DNA of 25,150 nt. Source: Deltaproteobacteria bacterium. Its GTDB lineage: Bacteria > Desulfobacterota > GWC2-55-46 > S146-73. A program made the translations under genes and the position numbers. The notes under the pieces are model-generated. The model saw nothing but the letters and a program-made list of their open reading frames with translations. It was not told the DNA's origin and ran no database searches. The stretch lies in NCBI GenBank assembly GCA_015492355.1, contig WGFF01000222.1:1-25150 (forward strand), given 5' to 3'. Below are positions 7,979 to 15,224 of the stretch, piece after piece (the first letter of the stretch is position 1; every line of letters begins with the position of its first letter).

Positions 7979-9356
7979 GGGAGGGTTTTTCCTTCTGCTC
8001 CTTTTAGGTCTCCATATATGGGGTTTGCCCGGTACTCTCCTGGCAGATGACAGGATGGATAACCTTGAGGCAAGGGTTACAAGGCTTGAGGCGATAGTGG
8101 ATAGTCTTTCGATCGAGGGTAGAATAAGGATAAGGGGCAATTCGTATAACAATCTCGATCTCAACAAGGGAGACAGAAAGGACAACCGTAATGACTTTGT
8201 AGACCTGCGGAGTTATATCATACTCAGGGCAGGGAGGGATAACTGGTCGGGTGTTGCTGGACTGGACCTTGCCGGTGATGACTTCAATGATGGTGTTGTG
8301 CTCGGGAATGACGATCCTGGCAAGAATAGACAGATAGATGTAGGGGTAAGGTACCTCTATCTCGACTACAGGAACCATTTCATCCTTCGTATAGGTAGAC
8401 AGCCTGCCAGAGTCGGTCATGGTATAGCATCCAATATCATACGGGATATGTTCAAGGTGGGATGGGATTTTGGGCGCTTTGATATCGTATTGGTGTGGGT
8501 CAAGGGTGCAGAAGGGGATAGTCAGGCTGGAGATGTCCCCACAACAAGAAGGATACTGGGTGGTGGCACAGGGGATGACCAGGACCTGGATGCCTTTGGC
8601 GTGGTGATGAATACCTCCCTTTCTGAAGGAGGGAATCTACAATTCTATCTTATCCGTAAGTTCGATACCACAGAGGAGAAGAAACACACCGAGCATATGC
8701 TTGCAGGGCTTTCTGGCTCTGGTGTGGTCTTAAGGAATCTCCTCCTTAAATTTGAATTCAACTACCTCGGTGGTCGAACACCAAAGGGGATGGAGGGCAG
8801 TCCACCTGACAGGAGGGCTGATATAGAGGCTCTTATGCTCTATCTCGATGGCACCTACAGTTACAACCACCTCAGCGGTGGAATCGCATTTGGGTACGGC
8901 AGTGGGGATAACAACCCATCGGATGGTGTACTCAGGAATTTTCAGAACTTCTTTATAGATGAGACAGGCTTCCATTATACGTACCTTTTCAGTGATGATA
9001 TCCATGGATACGATGGAAGATCGGCTGACACAGGCAGGGGCTCTGGTTTCGCCAATATTACATGGTTGGGGTTTCGTCTCGGATATAGCATCCGTGGTCT
9101 TAAGATAGGTGGCTCCTACACCTATTTGATGGCTACAAGGTGCCAGAAGGAGGGTTCTGGTCCACTCGGGGATGGCTCTCCTCTGTCATCGTCCATGACA
9201 AGGGATGTGGGATATGAGATGGACGGAGACATTTACTACACTGTGAACGATACGGTGAATATCGGTCTCAGGGGCGGGGTCTTCTTCCCGGGGAGGATCT
9301 ATAGATACAGGGATGTGGCATCAAAGATGGAGCTTACGGTTGAGTATAGATTCTAA
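7959..9356 (+). CDS. Outer-membrane beta-barrel porin
   Basis: A protein of 465 aa with an N-terminal signal sequence (hydrophobic run at ~9-28, cleavage near LLADDR). A short coiled-coil (MDNLEARVTRLEAIVDSL) follows, typical of trimeric or alginate-export-type porins. The rest alternates aromatic and polar residues in short strands (IEGRIRIRG, LRSYIILRAG, YLYLDYRNHFILRIGRQP, GDIYYTVNDTVNIGLRGGVFF) and ends in VEYRF, with the terminal Phe expected for BAM recognition. The GRQPARVGHG segment resembles alginate-export/long-chain porins. The start overlaps the previous small gene by 20 bp. It could pass substrates or hold a cytochrome; no cytochrome directly overlaps it, the next being 190 bp downstream. 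Confidence 0.8.
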   Translation: MLIDVTKGGFFLLLLLGLHIWGLPGTLLADDRMDNLEARVTRLEAIVDSLSIEGRIRIRGNSYNNLDLNKGDRKDNRNDFVDLRSYIILRAGRDNWSGVAGLDLAGDDFNDGVVLGNDDPGKNRQIDVGVRYLYLDYRNHFILRIGRQPARVGHGIASNIIRDMFKVGWDFGRFDIVLVWVKGAEGDSQAGDVPTTRRILGGGTGDDQDLDAFGVVMNTSLSEGGNLQFYLIRKFDTTEEKKHTEHMLAGLSGSGVVLRNLLLKFEFNYLGGRTPKGMEGSPPDRRADIEALMLYLDGTYSYNHLSGGIAFGYGSGDNNPSDGVLRNFQNFFIDETGFHYTYLFSDDIHGYDGRSADTGRGSGFANITWLGFRLGYSIRGLKIGGSYTYLMATRCQKEGSGPLGDGSPLSSSMTRDVGYEMDGDIYYTVNDTVNIGLRGGVFFPGRIYRYRDVASKMELTVEYRF

Positions 9357-9547
9357 AGGTGAAACGAAAACCGAAGGCTGAGCCTTTTCATAGGGTTTGA
9401 TTGCAGAAAAAGAGTCTGTGGGGAGGTGAGCCACTGTGTGGCTAACAGTGGTCTTCCCTTTTGAGGGTTCATCCCGGGAGTTCAAATCCCTCTCTTGCGA
9501 AGGATGGTGTAACAAAAGACGAAACTATGAAAACCAAAAGGAGGTAG
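9357..9547 (+). promoter_or_regulatory. Structured leader before the HPC-repeat cytochrome
   Basis: AAGGC/GCCTT (from about 9374 to 9386, followed by TTTC) may act as a weak terminator for the porin gene. CCACTGT (9431-9437) pairs perfectly with ACAGTGG (9445-9451) around a 7-nt loop, extended by GGGAGG/CTTCCC on the outside. TTTGA (9460-9464) can pair with TCAAA (9482-9486), and GAGGG (9463-9467) with CCCTC (9488-9492). The 11-mer TTGAGGGTTCA at 9461-9471 is identical to 3648-3658. AAGGAGG at 9538-9544 is the ribosome-binding site. A leader RNA with regulatory folding is inferred. Confidence 0.45.
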
Positions 9548-10108
9548 ATGATGAGTGCAAGGAAGATGCTGATACTTGCGTCTGTGTTTGTTCTTTGTAT
9601 ACTTCTGAGCCCCTATGAGGTGAGGGCAGGAGAAAATCATCCATGTGGCAAGAATCCATGCGGGATGAAGGTGAAGAAGATAAGGAAGTATCCCTTGAAG
9701 GATATGGAAAAGGCGATGAAGGAGGCTGAAAGGCTGTGGAAGGATCCATCACTCGGTAGTGCTGGTGTATCGTGCTCCACATGCCATCCGAATGGCAGGG
9801 GGCTTAAACAAGAGCCCTTCCCTAAGTACATAAAGATGGCAGGTGATATACTCACACTCGATCAGATGATAAACTTCTGTATCACAAACCCCATGAAGGG
9901 TAAGCCCCTGAGCTGGAACCATCAGAAGCTCACAGCCCTTTCCCTCTATATAAAGATGAAAACACACGGGGTCCATCCCTGTGGTATGAAGCATCCCTGT
10001 GGCATGAAACATCCATGCGGGATGAAACACCCATGTGCTAAACATCCGTGTGCAAAGAATCCATGTGCGGGTAATCCATGTGCCATGAAGCATCCATGCG
10101 GGATGTAG
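9548..10108 (+). CDS. Monohaem c-type cytochrome with Cys-rich HPC-repeat tail
   Basis: A protein of 186 aa with a signal peptide (~1-28). Two units, HPCGK and NPCGMK, directly follow the cleavage site. The cytochrome domain (~45-140) has CSTCH at C76 and a later FCITNPMKGKPL segment that may give the Met ligand. Residues ~142-186 are eight tandem units of five or six residues (HPCGMK three times, then HPCAK, NPCAG, NPCAMK variants), each with one Cys. Similar NPC/KNPC repeats are known at the ends of periplasmic cytochromes in Nitrospirota and Geobacter relatives; their role is not established, though metal binding or disulfide scaffolding is plausible. ATG 9551 is an equally good start (6 nt after AAGGAGG). 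The gene overlaps the next by 13 bp. Confidence 0.8.
   Translation: MMSARKMLILASVFVLCILLSPYEVRAGENHPCGKNPCGMKVKKIRKYPLKDMEKAMKEAERLWKDPSLGSAGVSCSTCHPNGRGLKQEPFPKYIKMAGDILTLDQMINFCITNPMKGKPLSWNHQKLTALSLYIKMKTHGVHPCGMKHPCGMKHPCGMKHPCAKHPCAKNPCAGNPCAMKHPCGM
9974..10105 (+). repeat. Coding tandem repeat of 15-18 bp (HPCGMK/HPCAK units)
   Basis: Eight consecutive units with the core CATCC(A/C)TG(T/C)G, in frame, encode 44 residues at the end of the monohaem cytochrome. Units are 18 bp when they end in GMK or AMK and 15 bp when they end in AK, AG or GM. The wobble positions vary between units, so the array is not a very recent expansion. The last unit contains, in a second frame, the ATG that starts the pentahaem cytochrome. 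Confidence 0.85.
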
Positions 10109-11196
10109 TCCTTCTCTGGATGGTCTTATTCCTTGTGCCTGGTTATGTTGTGGCAGATGACATAACCCTTTTTGAATACTGGTCAAGACCCCTGAGCATA
10201 GGGGAAAAAACCCCCTATCCAGAGAACTGCGGTGAATGTCATAAAAGACAGTACACGGACTGGATAGGCTCACTACATCGAAGAAGCGTTGGTCCAGGGC
10301 TCCTGAGCCAGTTAAAGCCAGAAGAGTACCCTGATTATGCACTTTCCTGTTACTACTGCCATGCCCCAGCAGTGGAACAGAACGAAATGGTAAGACGGGG
10401 TGATGGGTATGTACGGAACGATTCATTCGACAGGAGGCTCAAGCATTCTGGAATATCCTGTGTCATCTGCCATGTAAGGAAGGGCAGGATATATGGTCCT
10501 GTACCTTCGGGTGATAGGGAAGGGGGACATCCCTTCACAGTAAAGGATTTTTTCTCAAGTGCCGAGTTCTGCAGGGTGTGTCATCAGCTGGATGGAGGAT
10601 ACGAGCTTAATGGCAAGGTGCTCGTCAACACATACAGGGAATGGAAGGAAAGTCCCTATGGAAAGAATAACATAACCTGTCAGCACTGTCACATGCCAGA
10701 TAGAAGGCACCTGTTCAGGGGTATACACGATCCAGAGATGGTAAGAAATGGTGTGGACTTTGAGGTAAGAGGAGGGAAGGAGAAGATAACACTCCTGATC
10801 AAGAATACCGGTGTGGGGCACAACTTTCCTACCTATGTAACACCCCTCGTTGTTGTAAGGGGTTTTGTGGTGGATGGCAGTGGAACGGTGGTTGGTGGCA
10901 CACTCAGGGAGTCGTTCGTGGGGAGAAAGGTTACACTGGACCTTACAGAGGAACTCTTCGATACCCGTATCCCCCCGGGTGGGGAGTTTGGCTTCGAATA
11001 TCCTGTTGATGGTGCAAAAGGAAAGAAGATAGTGCTTGAGGTATGGGTGTATCCAGACGAGTTCTACAACCGCTTCTTTCACTCCGCACTGGAGGATACC
11101 AACTCAGAGGACATAAAGGAGGCATTGGATATAACAGAGAATTCCTTTTATCTTCTTTTTAGAGAGGAGGTGCGTATCCCGGAAAGACCTATGTGA
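10096..11196 (+). CDS. Pentahaem c-type cytochrome, c554-like
   Basis: A protein of 366 aa beginning MRDVVLLWMVLFLVPG, a signal peptide, which is why ATG 10096 is preferred to the ATG at 10078. Haem motifs are CGECH (C45), CYYCH (C85), CVICH (C122), CRVCH (C159) and CQHCH (C195). The block CGECHKRQYTDWIGSLH is the cytochrome c554 signature (CxxCHxxxYxxWxxSxH). After the haems comes a ~150-residue beta-rich domain with the conserved NTGVGHNFPTYVTP segment seen in many multihaem cytochromes of this type. It overlaps the preceding cytochrome by 13 bp and lacks its own ribosome-binding site, so coupled translation is likely. Periplasmic electron transfer is expected; a reductase activity cannot be inferred from the sequence. 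Confidence 0.88.
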   Translation: MRDVVLLWMVLFLVPGYVVADDITLFEYWSRPLSIGEKTPYPENCGECHKRQYTDWIGSLHRRSVGPGLLSQLKPEEYPDYALSCYYCHAPAVEQNEMVRRGDGYVRNDSFDRRLKHSGISCVICHVRKGRIYGPVPSGDREGGHPFTVKDFFSSAEFCRVCHQLDGGYELNGKVLVNTYREWKESPYGKNNITCQHCHMPDRRHLFRGIHDPEMVRNGVDFEVRGGKEKITLLIKNTGVGHNFPTYVTPLVVVRGFVVDGSGTVVGGTLRESFVGRKVTLDLTEELFDTRIPPGGEFGFEYPVDGAKGKKIVLEVWVYPDEFYNRFFHSALEDTNSEDIKEALDITENSFYLLFREEVRIPERPM

Positions 11197-11445
11197 GGGT
11201 ATCTACCGAAAAGACTGTACACCTCAAGCCCGTATGGAATAAATCGTACCTGATCCGTATCTATAATAACAAAAGGTAATGGCTCATCAAAGAAGGCTGG
11301 TTCCAGAGGAGGGAGAGGGGAGGAGAGGAGACCTTTCCCTTTCTAAGAGACCTTGAGCCCAGGTTTTTTGAAAAGGGTTTTAGTGAGGTCCCACTCTGTG
11401 GGTGGGGGGCTTTACCTGAATAAAATCAAAGAAGGAGGGTAATAG
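11197..11445 (+). promoter_or_regulatory. Intergenic leader before the DsbD/TlpA/sigma operon
   Basis: No gene is supported in these 249 bp. A TATAAT at 11262-11267 has a poor -35. A purine-rich GGAGGGAGAGGGGAGGAGAGG run (from about 11309) is followed by GAGCCC (11355-11360), AGGGTTTT (11374-11381) and the hairpin CCCAC (11390-11394)/GTGGG (11398-11402). The order of these elements recalls the leaders at 3614 and 9380. GAAGGAGG at 11431-11438 is a strong ribosome-binding site 7 nt before the ATG at 11446. Confidence 0.4.
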
Positions 11446-11913
11446 ATGTTCAGGAAAGGGATACTAACCATCGTGGTGGTCCTTCTTGCATCGACCATGG
11501 TATGGGCAGGAGGATGGGACAAGAACAAGGGGCTGGACAAGATAACCATCACAGGGGAACTCGTCTGTATCGGCTGTAGCCTTAAGAAGATGAGTGGTGC
11601 CAATGCCCAGTGCAATCTCTACGCTCATCATGCCATAGGTTTTAAGGCACAGGACGGAACACTCTGGTCTATAGTGGATAACGAGAAAGGACACGATATA
11701 ATCAGGGCACACAAACTCCTCGAAAAGAAAAAGGCTACCATAACAGGCTGGCTCTATCCCCTTGCCCACTATATCGAGATAGATACCATAACGGTCGAGG
11801 GCGTGAGCATGGATGAGATACAGGAAGAGGCACTCAGGGAGGATAAACTCCTTGCCAAGAGGCTCCTTACAAGGGAGAAAGGAAAGGTGCCTACAATGGC
11901 ACACGAACACTGA
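11446..11913 (+). CDS. Secreted small protein with CxxC and conserved Cys/His cluster
   Basis: A protein of 155 aa with a clear signal peptide (MFRKGILTIVVVLLASTMVWAGG). The mature part has ITGELVCIGCSLKK, then NAQCNLYAHHAIGFKAQDGTLWSI, then strands ATITGWLYPLAHYIEIDTITVE, which reads like a small beta-barrel (OB-like) domain with a CxxC, a third Cys and a His pair that could bind a metal. The C-terminus is helical and charged, ending EHEH-like. A GAAGGAGG ribosome-binding site fixes the start. It heads the operon with the DsbD-type and TlpA-type genes, so it may be a substrate or partner of that thiol pathway. I recognise the type as recurrent in Nitrospirota-like genomes but cannot name a function. 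Confidence 0.7.
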   Translation: MFRKGILTIVVVLLASTMVWAGGWDKNKGLDKITITGELVCIGCSLKKMSGANAQCNLYAHHAIGFKAQDGTLWSIVDNEKGHDIIRAHKLLEKKKATITGWLYPLAHYIEIDTITVEGVSMDEIQEEALREDKLLAKRLLTREKGKVPTMAHEH

Positions 11914-11942
11914 ACCAGCGAACATAAGGATAGTTCAAAAGG

Positions 11943-12644
11943 ATGGAAGCCTTTGTCAACAACATGGAAGTCTACATCGAGTCTTCCATGTTGTTATCCT
12001 TTATTTCTGCCTTTGTTGGAGGAGTGCTTACGAGTTTTACACCATGCGTATATCCCATGATACCCATTACAGCGAGCTTTGTATGCGCGGGTAATATAGG
12101 TGGTTCAAAACTCAGGGGATTTGTCCTCTCCCTTGCCTATGTGTTTGGCATGGCGGTTGTATATTCATCGCTCGGTATATTTGCAGCCCTTACAGGACGC
12201 TTTTTTGGTGAGGTGAGTACAAATCCCTATGCCTATTTCATAGTGGCAAATATTATCATAGCGTGCGGACTCGCCATGCTCGATGTAATCCCCATACCTG
12301 TCCTTGGTGGCAGGGCTGGTGCGACACAGGGGAGGGGAGTGGCAGGTGCTTTTCTTATAGGTATGGCATCTGGTTTTGTCGCTGCACCGTGTACAGCCCC
12401 TGTGCTTGGTGTGCTCCTTGCCTATGTGGCAACAACGCAGAATGTACCATTTGGAGGGGCACTGCTTTTCTTCTTCTCACTCGGGCTCGGTACACTCCTT
12501 GTTCTTGTGGGTACCTTTTCTGGTATACTCGCTACCCTTCCAAGGAGTGGAGAATGGATGTTGAGGCTCAAAAAGGTAATGGGATTCTTCATGATAGCAC
12601 TGGGTGAGTATTTTCTTATAAAGATGGGGGAATTGATAGTCTGA
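11943..12644 (+). CDS. DsbD/CcdA-type transmembrane thiol-disulfide transporter
   Basis: A 233-aa membrane protein with about six helices. The paired functional motifs are TPCVYPMIPI (C35) and AAPCTAPVLG (C150), the two membrane Cys that shuttle reducing equivalents from cytoplasmic thioredoxin in DsbD and CcdA. The PxIPI pattern after the first Cys is closer to the DsbD core than to short CcdA. It has no periplasmic N- or C-terminal DsbD domains, so a separate thioredoxin partner is needed; the TlpA-like gene follows at once. The likely role is to supply electrons to reduce apocytochrome CxxCH thiols, fitting the cytochrome-rich surroundings. Confidence 0.88.
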   Translation: MEAFVNNMEVYIESSMLLSFISAFVGGVLTSFTPCVYPMIPITASFVCAGNIGGSKLRGFVLSLAYVFGMAVVYSSLGIFAALTGRFFGEVSTNPYAYFIVANIIIACGLAMLDVIPIPVLGGRAGATQGRGVAGAFLIGMASGFVAAPCTAPVLGVLLAYVATTQNVPFGGALLFFFSLGLGTLLVLVGTFSGILATLPRSGEWMLRLKKVMGFFMIALGEYFLIKMGELIV

Positions 12645-12667
12645 TAGTATGGATGATTGAGGAGGTT

Positions 12668-13162
12668 ATGGTGAGAAAGGGGACTTATACGAGGATTATA
12701 GTGTTATTTCTTTTGTTACTGCCTGTGACAGCAGGTGCAGTGGACGTGGAGGATAGTGCCCCAGATTTTACCCTCAAGACCATGGACAATGGGGAGATAA
12801 GATACAGCGATATCCGTGGCAGGGCGCCACTTTTTGTTGTCTTCTGGGCTACATGGTGTCCGGTATGTAAGGAGGAGATACCGAGGCTCAAGGAGATATA
12901 CTCCAAGTTCAAACCAAAGGGATTAGAATTTATCGCCATAAATGTAGGTGTTAACGATTCGGTCAATAAGGTACGGAGGTACATGAAAAAGTACGCCATC
13001 CATTACCCGGTTGCCTTTGATAAGGGCAGTACTGTTACACGTCTGTACGGTGTGCAGGGAACACCAACCATTGTAATTATAGACCGCAGGGGAACAGTCC
13101 GCTACCGTTCTGCAACGATCCCAGGAGATATTGCAGAACACCTGGATATGCTCATGCGGTAG
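12668..13162 (+). CDS. TlpA/ResA-like periplasmic thioredoxin
   Basis: A protein of 164 aa. The signal or anchor helix (~8-24) is followed by a TlpA-type redoxin domain: APDFTLKTMDNGEIRYSDIRG, the active site WATWCPVC (C64, C67), GLEFIAINVG, and the cis-Pro region GTPTIVIIDRRG. The WCPVC site and AhpC/TSA-like start match ResA/TlpA/CcmG. Together with the DsbD-type gene upstream it would deliver reductant to periplasmic proteins, most likely cytochromes c. A GAGGAGG at 12659-12665 favours ATG 12668 or GTG 12671 over ATG 12653. Confidence 0.9.
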   Translation: MVRKGTYTRIIVLFLLLLPVTAGAVDVEDSAPDFTLKTMDNGEIRYSDIRGRAPLFVVFWATWCPVCKEEIPRLKEIYSKFKPKGLEFIAINVGVNDSVNKVRRYMKKYAIHYPVAFDKGSTVTRLYGVQGTPTIVIIDRRGTVRYRSATIPGDIAEHLDMLMR

Positions 13163-13200
13163 GGCAACCAAAGGTTACATTAGAGAGGCCGATTCAATTG

Positions 13201-13797
13201 ATGCCCCTTAAAAGAGGACGTGATAAAAAGAGATTCAGGGAATTGACCTTTCCGCATCTTAAGTTCCTGTACAATCTGGCTTTGAAGTATACAGGTAAGA
13301 ACCATAGCGCCGAAGACCTTGTGCAGGAGACCATGTATACTGCCTTTAAAAACTTCCATCAACTCAGGCATGATAAAAAGGTCAAGGGATGGCTTGTCTC
13401 TATCCTGAGGAACATATATCTGCGGGAGATTGAGAAGAATGCCAGAAAAGACGAGGTGGACATCGAAGATACACCTGGCATGTACATGGAAAGGCTCAGG
13501 AACCTTTCAGGCTATGCCGATCCAGAAGAGAGTTTTTTGAGAAAGACAGAAGCCCTGGAGATCCAGGCAATTATAGATAAACTTCCAGAGAGATACAAAA
13601 CCCCCCTTCTTCTTTTTTACATGCAGGGGGCATCGTACAGGGAGATCTCTTCTGTACTCAATATACCCATAGGTACTGTCATGTCGAGCATTTCGAGGGC
13701 AAAGGCTTTTGTTAAAAGAGAACTTTTGAGACTCTATGAAGAGAAGAACATGAAGGTTATTAATCTCTACACCATTCGCAAAATAGAAGGAAAATAG
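13201..13797 (+). CDS. ECF-family RNA polymerase sigma factor
   Basis: A protein of 199 aa. Region 2 lies at ~10-80 (LYNLALKYTGKNHSAEDLVQETMYTAFKNFHQL, then GWLVSILRNIYL) and region 4 at ~115-172 (IIDKLPERYKTPLLLFYMQGASYREISSVLNIPIGTVMSSISRAKAFVKREL), with the helix-turn-helix that reads the -35 element. Region 3 is absent, as expected for ECF sigmas. Only 38 bp separate it from the TlpA-like gene and 3 bp from its anti-sigma gene. It probably answers a periplasmic redox or metal signal through that anti-sigma factor; its target promoters are not known. ATG 13201 is used; TTG 13198 is the alternative. Confidence 0.92.
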   Translation: MPLKRGRDKKRFRELTFPHLKFLYNLALKYTGKNHSAEDLVQETMYTAFKNFHQLRHDKKVKGWLVSILRNIYLREIEKNARKDEVDIEDTPGMYMERLRNLSGYADPEESFLRKTEALEIQAIIDKLPERYKTPLLLFYMQGASYREISSVLNIPIGTVMSSISRAKAFVKRELLRLYEEKNMKVINLYTIRKIEGK

Positions 13798-13800
13798 ACC

Positions 13801-14499
13801 ATGAAATGCGATGAATTCAGGGAGTGGCTTCTGAGAAGGGAGGAATTTCAGGATATATCCGAAAAAGAGGTGGACTACCATATAAGGGATTGTTCCGACT
13901 GCAGGAGGTTGTACAGTATAGATTCTGCACTCGAAGACCTCATAGGGCAGGCATTGAAAAAGGAAGCCCCCATCCCTGATGGTCTTGTAAGGAGAATAGA
14001 ACTCGATCTCAATGAGGTAGGGTCTGTAAAGAAAGATTACCCATTCCTAAATATCCTCTACAGGATAGCAGTCCCAGTCAGTGTGGTAGCGGTGATTCTT
14101 TTTCTTGTTATCTTCTATCCTTCAAGGGATTTCCACAGTGTCGAAGAGATAGGCAGACTTGCGATTAAAAGCCATCTGTCAGACTTCCCCATGGAATTCA
14201 GGGTAGAGGATACGATGGATATATCCGCTTGGTTCAGGGATAGGTTGAGCTACCAGGTATCACCACCCGATATAAAGGGGCTCAAACTCATGGGCGGAAG
14301 GAAATGTAGCCTCGGTAGTAATGAAGTGGCGTATCTGTTCTACAATAACAGTAAAAACGAAAAGGTCTCGGTCTTTGTTATAGACCCTGATAGGGTCGAT
14401 TTCGATATACAGGAGACAAAGGATTATCAGCTGTTCTTCGGGAACAGGGCAGTAAAGGTATGGAAGAAAAACGGGCTCGTCTATGCCATGGTGGAATGA
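13801..14499 (+). CDS. ZAS-type transmembrane anti-sigma factor
   Basis: A protein of 232 aa. The cytoplasmic N-terminus has C3 and the zinc-binding anti-sigma motif HIRDCSDC (H27, C31, C34). A single membrane helix (~80-100, ILYRIAVPVSVVAVILFLVIFY) leads to a periplasmic domain (~105-232) with a mixed alpha/beta look (ISAWFRDRLSYQV, GLKLMGGRKCSLGS, VSVFVID), similar in type to DUF3379-like sensor parts. The ZAS Cys/His ligands suggest redox or zinc responsiveness; the periplasmic half could sense envelope conditions. It starts 3 bp after the sigma stop, and a strong terminator follows, so it closes the operon. Confidence 0.88.
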   Translation: MKCDEFREWLLRREEFQDISEKEVDYHIRDCSDCRRLYSIDSALEDLIGQALKKEAPIPDGLVRRIELDLNEVGSVKKDYPFLNILYRIAVPVSVVAVILFLVIFYPSRDFHSVEEIGRLAIKSHLSDFPMEFRVEDTMDISAWFRDRLSYQVSPPDIKGLKLMGGRKCSLGSNEVAYLFYNNSKNEKVSVFVIDPDRVDFDIQETKDYQLFFGNRAVKVWKKNGLVYAMVE

Positions 14500-14538
14500 G
14501 TATATAAAATCCTAAACTGACCCAATGGGATGGCACAC

Positions 14539-14571
14539 AAAAAAACCATTCCTCCGGAACAGAGGTTTTTT
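14539..14571 (+). terminator. Rho-independent terminator (probably bidirectional)
   Basis: AAAAAACC and GGTTTTTT form an 8-bp outer stem, with TTCC/GGAA as an inner stem, followed by the T-run. It lies 40 bp after the anti-sigma stop and ends the operon from 11446. Confidence 0.85.
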
Positions 14572-14600
14572 CCCCTGTAAGAACACATCAAATTTTACCC

Positions 14601-14631
14601 TTGACACAGAGGCGACTTTTGGGCATAAAAT
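14601..14631 (+). promoter_or_regulatory. Sigma-70-type promoter of the 14644 gene
   Basis: A perfect -35 TTGACA (14601-14606) is followed after 19 bp by TAAAAT (14626-14631). A shorter spacing of 17 bp gives CATAAA instead. The expected start of transcription is near 14638, within about 6 nt of the start codon, and there is no ribosome-binding site between them, so the mRNA may be leaderless. Confidence 0.65.
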
Positions 14632-14643
14632 ATAAGAACAGTG

Positions 14644-15054
14644 ATGGCGCTTAGAAAGGTAACCATACTTCTCACAATCCTTTTATTCATCACACCAGTA
14701 TTCAAGCCTTTAACATATGGTGTGGCAGGAGGGCAAATGTGTCCGCTCTCCATGGACAGATGCGATAATATGACCATGTGTAAGATTAAAAAATCCACTG
14801 ATTCAAATACCGTAAGATGCCTCCACGGTGATTCGATGGATGAAGACAAAAACCATGGATGTACCACCTTTTTTATGTGTGATACAGGTAAGGATTCCCA
14901 CGGTTATGTCAACTCGATCAATGAGATACCGCTTGTTGTAAGTTCTGTGAATATATACACCTGGAACAATTCTGTGACCTTCAAATCAGAGGATTCCTTT
15001 CTCTACATAGATCCCTTTATATCTGCCGTCTTTAAACCACCTGCCTCTGTTTGA
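14644..15054 (+). CDS. Small secreted Cys/Met/His-rich protein A
   Basis: A protein of 136 aa with a signal peptide (~1-26). The next ~60 residues are rich in possible metal ligands: MCPLSMDRCDNMTMCKIKK, CLHGD, GCTTFFMCD. The C-terminal ~50 residues resemble short strands (IPLVVSSVNIYTWNNSVTF) and end FKPPASV. The order Cys/His/Met-rich head, then PP-containing tail, is shared with the next gene. Small exported proteins of this style sit near metal (Cu) efflux genes in other bacteria, but no such gene is here. GTG 14641 is an alternative start directly before the ATG. It has its own promoter and follows a terminator, so it is transcribed separately. Confidence 0.6.
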   Translation: MALRKVTILLTILLFITPVFKPLTYGVAGGQMCPLSMDRCDNMTMCKIKKSTDSNTVRCLHGDSMDEDKNHGCTTFFMCDTGKDSHGYVNSINEIPLVVSSVNIYTWNNSVTFKSEDSFLYIDPFISAVFKPPASV

Positions 15055-15133
15055 TATCCTTCGCTTATCAACCCGAGCAAGGCAAAAGAAGCGGATAATA
15101 TTACCCTTGTAACACTGATGGGGTAGTATATCC

Positions 15134-15162
15134 ATGGCACACAGTGGCAGGAAAGGTGCCAT
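15134..15162 (+). promoter_or_regulatory. 7-bp hairpin in the 15055-15224 spacer
   Basis: ATGGCAC (15134-15140) pairs perfectly with GTGCCAT (15156-15162) around a 15-nt loop. It sits upstream of the predicted promoter of the next gene. No T-run follows, so it is not a clear terminator. Confidence 0.3.
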
Positions 15163-15171
15163 TCTGTTGTG

Positions 15172-15200
15172 TTGTCTACAGTGGTGTATCCAGATATAAA
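15172..15200 (+). promoter_or_regulatory. Predicted sigma-70-type promoter of the 15225 gene
   Basis: TTGTCT (15172-15177) and TATAAA (15195-15200) are separated by 17 bp. The expected transcript start near 15207 would leave a leader of about 18 nt before the ATG at 15225. Confidence 0.5.
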
Positions 15201-15224
15201 GTTTTTAGGTAAATCTTAAAGGGC

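Noticed and set aside
9421..9455. GCCACTGTG resembling a cobalamin riboswitch B12 box
   Set aside because: The other conserved parts (GGTGAAA, GGGAA, CCCGCC, AGCCAGGA) are missing and the motif is fully paired in a local perfect hairpin.
9380..9500. tRNA-like segment with GAGGGTTCA...TTCAAATCCCTC and a 7-bp arm
   Set aside because: The T-arm would need a 13-nt insertion, no matching 5' acceptor strand exists within 110 nt, and the supposed anticodon arm does not give a normal loop.
9974..10105. Short regular repeats that could suggest a CRISPR-like array
   Set aside because: Units are 15-18 bp without spacers and are in frame, encoding HPC units of a cytochrome.
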